Shown in pieces: positions 33,459 to 39,563 of a stretch of DNA of 39,563 nucleotides. The DNA is taken from contig JAEWOI010000018.1 in NCBI GenBank assembly GCA_023460935.1, positions 1-39,563 of the forward strand, read 5' to 3'. Position 1 is the stretch's first letter, and every line of letters starts with the position of its first letter. The position numbers and the translations under genes were made by a program. The notes below the pieces were generated by a model, which worked only from the letters and a program-made list of their open reading frames with translations, did not search any database and was not told where the DNA came from. Source of the stretch: Actinomycetes bacterium. Lineage in GTDB: Bacteria; Actinomycetota; Actinomycetes; Propionibacteriales; Propionibacteriaceae.

Positions 33459-35165
33459 GTGGCCGTGATCGGGCCCGGCTCAGCCGTGCAGGGCAGGCGC
33501 TCCGGGCTCCTCCCCGCCCCGGTGGAGGCGGTCGTGCTCAGCGGGTGCCGCCTCGACCACTACCGCCGCCAGGCCGACCGTCCCGACCGCCCCTGGGTGC
33601 GGGTGGGGACGGTCACCGAAGGGGCGCTCGGCCCCGGTGCCCTCGCGGTGTCCGGACGGGTCCTGCTGGCGGCCGTGGCCGAGTCCGGCGGGACCGCGGT
33701 CTACCGCCGTACCGACACCGGTTGGGAGCCGGAGCCCCACCTGGCCGAGGTGGCCCGTCCGGGCGGTGTGGTGCCTTCGGCGGCCGACCTCGGCGTCGAC
33801 CCGGAACGGCTGCGGGCCGTGGCGCCGTTCACGGTCGACGGCCGCCGGCGGGTGCTGGCCGACGAGGCTGGTTCGGTGTTCGAGTACCAGTTCGTGGCCG
33901 GTGCGTGGGAACGCTGCGCCTGCCTGCGCCTGGACGACACCGAACCGTTCGCTGCGCCCGCTCGGGAGTCGGTGAAGCTGGCGCAGGTCACTGGCTCCCG
34001 GGACGCAACCCCCACCCCGTGGGGTGAACGGCTGCCCACCCTGAGCGACTCGCTGGCCAGCGCGGGGATCCGCGGCACCGACCTGGGGGTGCGGGTGGAC
34101 CACGCCGGGCGGAGCTTCCTGCTCTTCGGCGACACGCACTGGACCCGGCGGTGGCTGAGCACCAGGGACTCGATCGCGGAGGTCGTCCCCACCGGGCCGG
34201 TCGCCGGGCTCCCCGGGGTCCGGTTCCACGGCTCCCCGCTGAAGCTGGTGGGCGGCGGCACGACCATGCGCGAGTACGACGTGCCGCTGGACGGGTTCTC
34301 CCTGGACGGGCAGCTCTACGCCTTCTTCACCTCCAACCACTTCCGGGCGGGACGGGTGATGGGCCGGTCGGTGCTGGCCGTGGCCGGGTCCGAGCTGCGG
34401 TTGGACCCGTCTGCGCGGCGCCGCCCGATCCGGTTCCGCGTGCTCGGCACCTTCAGTGACCGGCACTTCCGCAACGTCTCGGTACAGCTGGCGCCGGCGG
34501 CGGCGCTGCCGGGCTGCCCGGGTCAGGGACAGGTGCTGCTGGTCTGGGGGAGCGGGGCGTACCGGGCCTCGGAGCCCCGCCTGGCCCTGCTCGACCAGGC
34601 AGCGCTCGCCCGGCTCGTCGGCGGCGCCCCACCCGAGGAGTTCGGGACGAGGTACTGGACCGGCCAGGAGCGGGGGGAACCGGTCTGGTCCCCGGTGGAG
34701 GCTGAAGCCCGTCCGTTGCTGTGGCCGGCGGCGCTCGGCGAGCTCTCCGTCCGCTGGGTGCCGGCAGCCGGGTGCTACCTCATGCTGGCGGCCTCCGGCC
34801 CCGAGGACCCCATCGGCCACGCCATCACGCTCCGCGCCGCCCGGCAGCCGTGGGGCCCGTGGTCGCACCGCCTGAGGCTGCTCGACTGGGTCGGCACCGG
34901 CATGGCGGTGGACCCCCACACCCGCTTCATCAAGGCCCACGAAGCAGACGAGGTGGGCGACCGGATGTTCGGCTCGCAGGCCCGCGGCACCGGCGCTGCC
35001 TACGCCCCCTACCTGTTCGACGCCGTCCGCGAAGGCCAGGAACTGGTGCTGCGCTACACGTTGTCGACCTGGAACCCCTACCAGGTGGTGCTGATGCAGC
35101 ACCGGCTTCCCCTGGCCGACCTCCCTGCCCCTCCCCCCTCCCCCTCCTCCCCTCGCAAGCTGTGA
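33459..35165 (+). CDS. DUF4185 domain protein (GH183-like)
   Basis: The 568-residue protein has a first part of about 180 residues resembling a beta-propeller blade set, then the DUF4185 domain with IRGTDLGVRVDHAGRSFLLFGDTHW, YDVPLDGFSLDGQLYAFFTS, then PWGPWSH and MAVDPHTRFI. Some mycobacterial DUF4185 proteins were shown to be endo-D-arabinanases (family GH183) acting on arabinogalactan. Here no signal peptide is seen, so the substrate and site are open. A GTG at 33459 has GGGGAGGAG before it. The C-terminal codons run into a perfect hairpin. It is divergent from the TPN-repeat operon and may share its control. Confidence 0.82.
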   Translation: MAVIGPGSAVQGRRSGLLPAPVEAVVLSGCRLDHYRRQADRPDRPWVRVGTVTEGALGPGALAVSGRVLLAAVAESGGTAVYRRTDTGWEPEPHLAEVARPGGVVPSAADLGVDPERLRAVAPFTVDGRRRVLADEAGSVFEYQFVAGAWERCACLRLDDTEPFAAPARESVKLAQVTGSRDATPTPWGERLPTLSDSLASAGIRGTDLGVRVDHAGRSFLLFGDTHWTRRWLSTRDSIAEVVPTGPVAGLPGVRFHGSPLKLVGGGTTMREYDVPLDGFSLDGQLYAFFTSNHFRAGRVMGRSVLAVAGSELRLDPSARRRPIRFRVLGTFSDRHFRNVSVQLAPAAALPGCPGQGQVLLVWGSGAYRASEPRLALLDQAALARLVGGAPPEEFGTRYWTGQERGEPVWSPVEAEARPLLWPAALGELSVRWVPAAGCYLMLAASGPEDPIGHAITLRAARQPWGPWSHRLRLLDWVGTGMAVDPHTRFIKAHEADEVGDRMFGSQARGTGAAYAPYLFDAVREGQELVLRYTLSTWNPYQVVLMQHRLPLADLPAPPPSPSSPRKL

Positions 35166-35203
35166 GTTATCCGGCGACTACGCCGGATAACTCACAGCTT
35201 GCG
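35154..35203. terminator. Perfect 23-bp hairpin spanning the DUF4185 stop codon
   Basis: Arms at 35154-35176 and 35181-35203 are perfectly complementary (left arm starts CGCAAGCTGTGAGTTATCC), with loop ACTA. The left arm contains the last codons and the TGA stop. GGGG follows, not T's. It could be a terminator or a copy of a dispersed palindromic element; its AT content (GTGAGTTATCC) is unlike the surrounding coding DNA. Confidence 0.75.
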
Positions 35204-35281
35204 GGGTCGGGGGCAGCACGGGAGGGACGGAGGGACCGCGCGGCTCGGTAGGCTGAGCGCCGGTCTCGAGGGAGGGAGCAG

Positions 35282-36487
35282 ATGGCGACCAGCGCGCGTG
35301 GCTGGGCTGCCCGGGTGGGGCTGGCCCTGGTGCCGGTCGCGGCGGCCCTCCTCGTCGCGGGCACCCAGATTCCCGGCAGCACGCTGGTGCCATGGCAGCC
35401 CAACATGATGGACCTCGGCGTGTACCAGCGGGTGGGGCGGCTCGTGCTCACCGGGGGCGACATCTTCGACGCCCAGGGCCAGCTCCCGTGGATCTACCCG
35501 GGCTTCGCGGCACTGCTCACCGTACCGTTCGCCGGGCTGCCGTTCCTGGCTGCGGCGATCGGCTGGCTGGTGCTGTGCACGGCGGCGCTCGCGGCAATCC
35601 TCCACCGGCTCGGGTACACCGGCTGGCGGCTGAGCCTGCTGACCGCCGCTGCGATCCTGCTGGTGCAGCCGGTTCGCGACACCCTCGGCTTCGGCCAGCT
35701 CGCCATCTTCCTGGTGGCGGCAGCTGTGCTCGACTCGATGCCGGGGCGAAGGTTGTGGTCACGTCGCCTCCTGCCCGAGGGCTGGCTGGTGGGCCTGGTG
35801 ACAGCGATCAAGCTCACTCCGGCGGTGGTGGCCGCCTACAACTTCTTCGCCGGACGCCGCCGTCCGGGCCTGGTCGCGTTCGCATCGTTCGTCGCCGCCA
35901 CGGCGATCGGTTTCCTGCTGCTGCCGGCAGCGTCGCTGGAGTACTGGCTGCGGCTCGCGTCCGGCGACTCCGGGCTCAACTCCGGCATCGTGTTCGCTTC
36001 CAACCAGTCGGTGCTGGGCATGTGGAACCGGCTGACCGGTGCCCCGAGTGCCGGGGGACTGGTGCTGAGCCTGCTGGTGGTCGTCCTGGGCCTGGTGGCC
36101 GCCGTGCTGATGCACCGGGCGGGCGAGGTGCCGCTGGCGCTCTGCCTCGCCGGCCTGACCAGCCTGCTCGGCTCGCCCATCTCCTGGTCGCACCACTACG
36201 TCTGGGTGGTGCCGCTGGCCGTCGTGCTCTGGCAGGCCAGGTCGCTCCCGGCCCGGTTGCGCTGGCCCGGCCTGGGCTACTGCTGCTGGGTGGCGGTGGC
36301 CCCGTTCATGTGGCTGCGCAGCGGCGACAACGTCGAGCTCGCCTACGCCCCCTGGGAGCAACTGGTCGACAACCTCGGCATCGTCGCGGGCGTACTGCTC
36401 CTGGCCGGCTCGGTAGCGACCGCGCTCGGCCCTTGGGGTAGGACGAGGCTTGCGGACGCAGCGCGAACCGTGGAGGAACCGGCATGA
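35282..36487 (+). CDS. GT87 family membrane glycosyltransferase
   Basis: The 401-residue protein has about ten membrane helices. The first extracytoplasmic loop carries MMDLGVYQRVGRLVLTGGDIFD, with the Asp motif typical of GT-C mannosyltransferases of the GT87 (DUF2029/PimE) family, and later loops show NQSVLGMWNRL and ISWSHHYVWVVPL. The enzyme should use a polyprenyl-phosphate sugar donor to extend an envelope glycolipid or glycan; donor sugar and acceptor are unknown. GGAGGGAGCAG precedes the ATG. Its stop overlaps the ATG of the CtaA-like gene by 4 bp. Confidence 0.85.
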   Translation: MATSARGWAARVGLALVPVAAALLVAGTQIPGSTLVPWQPNMMDLGVYQRVGRLVLTGGDIFDAQGQLPWIYPGFAALLTVPFAGLPFLAAAIGWLVLCTAALAAILHRLGYTGWRLSLLTAAAILLVQPVRDTLGFGQLAIFLVAAAVLDSMPGRRLWSRRLLPEGWLVGLVTAIKLTPAVVAAYNFFAGRRRPGLVAFASFVAATAIGFLLLPAASLEYWLRLASGDSGLNSGIVFASNQSVLGMWNRLTGAPSAGGLVLSLLVVVLGLVAAVLMHRAGEVPLALCLAGLTSLLGSPISWSHHYVWVVPLAVVLWQARSLPARLRWPGLGYCCWVAVAPFMWLRSGDNVELAYAPWEQLVDNLGIVAGVLLLAGSVATALGPWGRTRLADAARTVEEPA

Positions 36488-37365
36488 ACCGCGTGACCCG
36501 CACAGCCTTCACGGTGGCGGCGGTGCTCACCGTGGCTTCTGTGGTCATGGGCACCGTGGTTTGCGCCACCGAGTCCGGCGCCGCCTGCCCGAACTGGCCG
36601 GGCTGCTATCCGGACCGGTTCGCGCCAGAGGTCGCCCTGAACCCGATGATCGAGTTCATCCACCGGGTGGTCGCTGCGCTCACCGGTCCCGCAGTGCTGG
36701 TGGCCGCGCTGCTCGGCCGGCGCCTGGCCGACCCGGCGCCGCGTCGGCTCGCGTGGGTCGCCCTCGCCGGCGCCGTCTCGGCCGGTGTCTTCGGCATGCT
36801 GATCGTCAAGGTCGGCATCCCATGGTGGCTCGGCGTGCTCGACCTCGCCGGCGCGCTGGCCGCCTGCACGGCGATGCTGGTGGCACGCGTGCTGCTGGAC
36901 GGCACCCCGGAGACCGGCCGAACCCCAAGGACCGCCTGGGCAGGGCTGGGCGTGCTGGCCCTGCTGCACCTGAGCGCGCTGGCCGTGGCCGGGCCGAACT
37001 CGTTCACCAGGTGCATCAGCTGGCCCCTGGGCGTGCTGGACGCCGACCGGTGGCCCGCGCTGCAGGCCGGCCGGATCGGCCTGGCCGGGCTGGCCGCGGC
37101 GCTGATCGTGGTCGCGGTCGCTCGCGCGGCCCGCCGGGGCAACACCGTTGCTGCCGGCCTCGCCGCGGTGCTGCTCTGCGCCGAACTAGGGCTGGCCGTC
37201 GTCCTGCTGGCCGGCTCCGGCGCAGTGGCGGCGCGGACGGCCTATGCGGTCGTGGCGGCACTGCTGTTCGCAGCGGTCGCGCTGCTGGCGACCCGGCTCA
37301 GCGTGGCCGAGCGTCCCGAGCCGGCGCGGGTGCCGGTTCTGCAGGCGCGGCCGACCGCGGAATAG
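36484..37365 (+). CDS. CtaA/COX15-like membrane protein lacking most heme-ligand histidines
   Basis: The 293-residue protein has about eight helices and the family start: TESGAACPNWPGCYP (two loop cysteines, 35 and 41) and IEFIHRVVAALTG (His 60). Heme A synthases use four conserved histidines. The whole protein contains only two His (60 and 162), and the expected positions in later helices are VLDLAGAL and LQAGRIGLA. It is therefore unlikely to be a functional heme A synthase. It is coupled by overlap to the GT87 gene. It could be a diverged paralogue with a new role or a degenerate copy. Confidence 0.8.
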   Translation: MNRVTRTAFTVAAVLTVASVVMGTVVCATESGAACPNWPGCYPDRFAPEVALNPMIEFIHRVVAALTGPAVLVAALLGRRLADPAPRRLAWVALAGAVSAGVFGMLIVKVGIPWWLGVLDLAGALAACTAMLVARVLLDGTPETGRTPRTAWAGLGVLALLHLSALAVAGPNSFTRCISWPLGVLDADRWPALQAGRIGLAGLAAALIVVAVARAARRGNTVAAGLAAVLLCAELGLAVVLLAGSGAVAARTAYAVVAALLFAAVALLATRLSVAERPEPARVPVLQARPTAE

Positions 37366-37374
37366 TGTTCGCGC

Positions 37375-37403
37375 TAAGCTAGTTGAGTCTGGTGAACTCA
37401 ACT
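37375..37403. promoter_or_regulatory. HAIR operator and -10 element upstream of clpB
   Basis: AGTTGAGT (37381-37388), CTGGTGA, ACTCAACT (37396-37403): a perfect 8-bp HAIR with the same 7-bp spacer as the first dnaK operator. The hexamer TAAGCT (37375-37380) lies directly before it; the same GCTAAGCT occurs in the dnaK promoter. HspR bound here would sit just downstream of the -10. Confidence 0.9.
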
Positions 37404-37429
37404 TTGCTCCCAAGGAGACGAAAGCCCTT

Positions 37430-39563
<2,134 letters not shown>

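Noticed and set aside
35192..35198. TCACAGC as a PhoP site
   Set aside because: Single copies occur in each arm of the 23-bp hairpin as a result of its symmetry; no second copy follows at the 4-bp spacing in the same orientation.

Overview
This is a GC-rich (visibly well above 65 percent G+C) chromosomal segment from an actinobacterium. The evidence is the dnaK-grpE-dnaJ-hspR operon with HAIR operators, a class E sortase, a mycobacterial PhoPR-like two-component pair, a GlxA-type AraC regulator, a GT87 membrane glycosyltransferase and frequent GTG starts. No genus can be fixed from sequence alone. No rRNA, tRNA, CRISPR array, integrase or transposase is visible. The right edge cuts clpB.

Left part (1-12.6 kb). 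Genes are mostly single and face alternating directions: a secreted GH71-like alpha-glucanase, an SMP-30 lactonase, pyruvate phosphate dikinase (ppdK), a LicD-family transferase, a Tat-type lipoprotein resembling glycine-betaine binding proteins, deoC, a LuxR regulator fused to an alpha/beta-hydrolase domain that lacks its nucleophile, a methyltransferase, a small ORF carrying 21-bp tandem repeats and a 32-bp palindrome, a GlxA-type regulator and a small membrane protein.

Middle part (12.6-24.5 kb). A PhoPR-like pair with a PhoP-box-like repeat in its own promoter faces a class E sortase and a 54-residue membrane protein. These are followed by acylphosphatase, a phosphoribosyltransferase, an EamA transporter, a DHFR-like reductase, a protealysin-type M4 protease carrying an emfourin-like inhibitor domain, CBS and YbaK proteins, cystathionine gamma-synthase, a HAD-proline dehydrogenase pair and an alpha/beta hydrolase of unknown substrate.

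Right part (24.5-39.6 kb). The dnaK-grpE-dnaJ-hspR operon and the separate clpB gene carry the same HAIR operator, so HspR should repress both. Between them lies a second two-component system and a compact three-gene operon: a Thr-Pro-Asn repeat protein, an aminoglycoside-phosphotransferase-fold kinase and a paralogue of the repeat protein. A near-identical 16-bp element (ATGAGAGTCCTCTCAT) sits upstream of the two-component operon and between the repeat-protein operon and the divergent DUF4185 gene. This suggests one envelope regulon and is the best candidate for an undescribed system here. A perfect 23-bp hairpin, a GT87 gene and a CtaA-like protein lacking most heme-ligand histidines complete the region.
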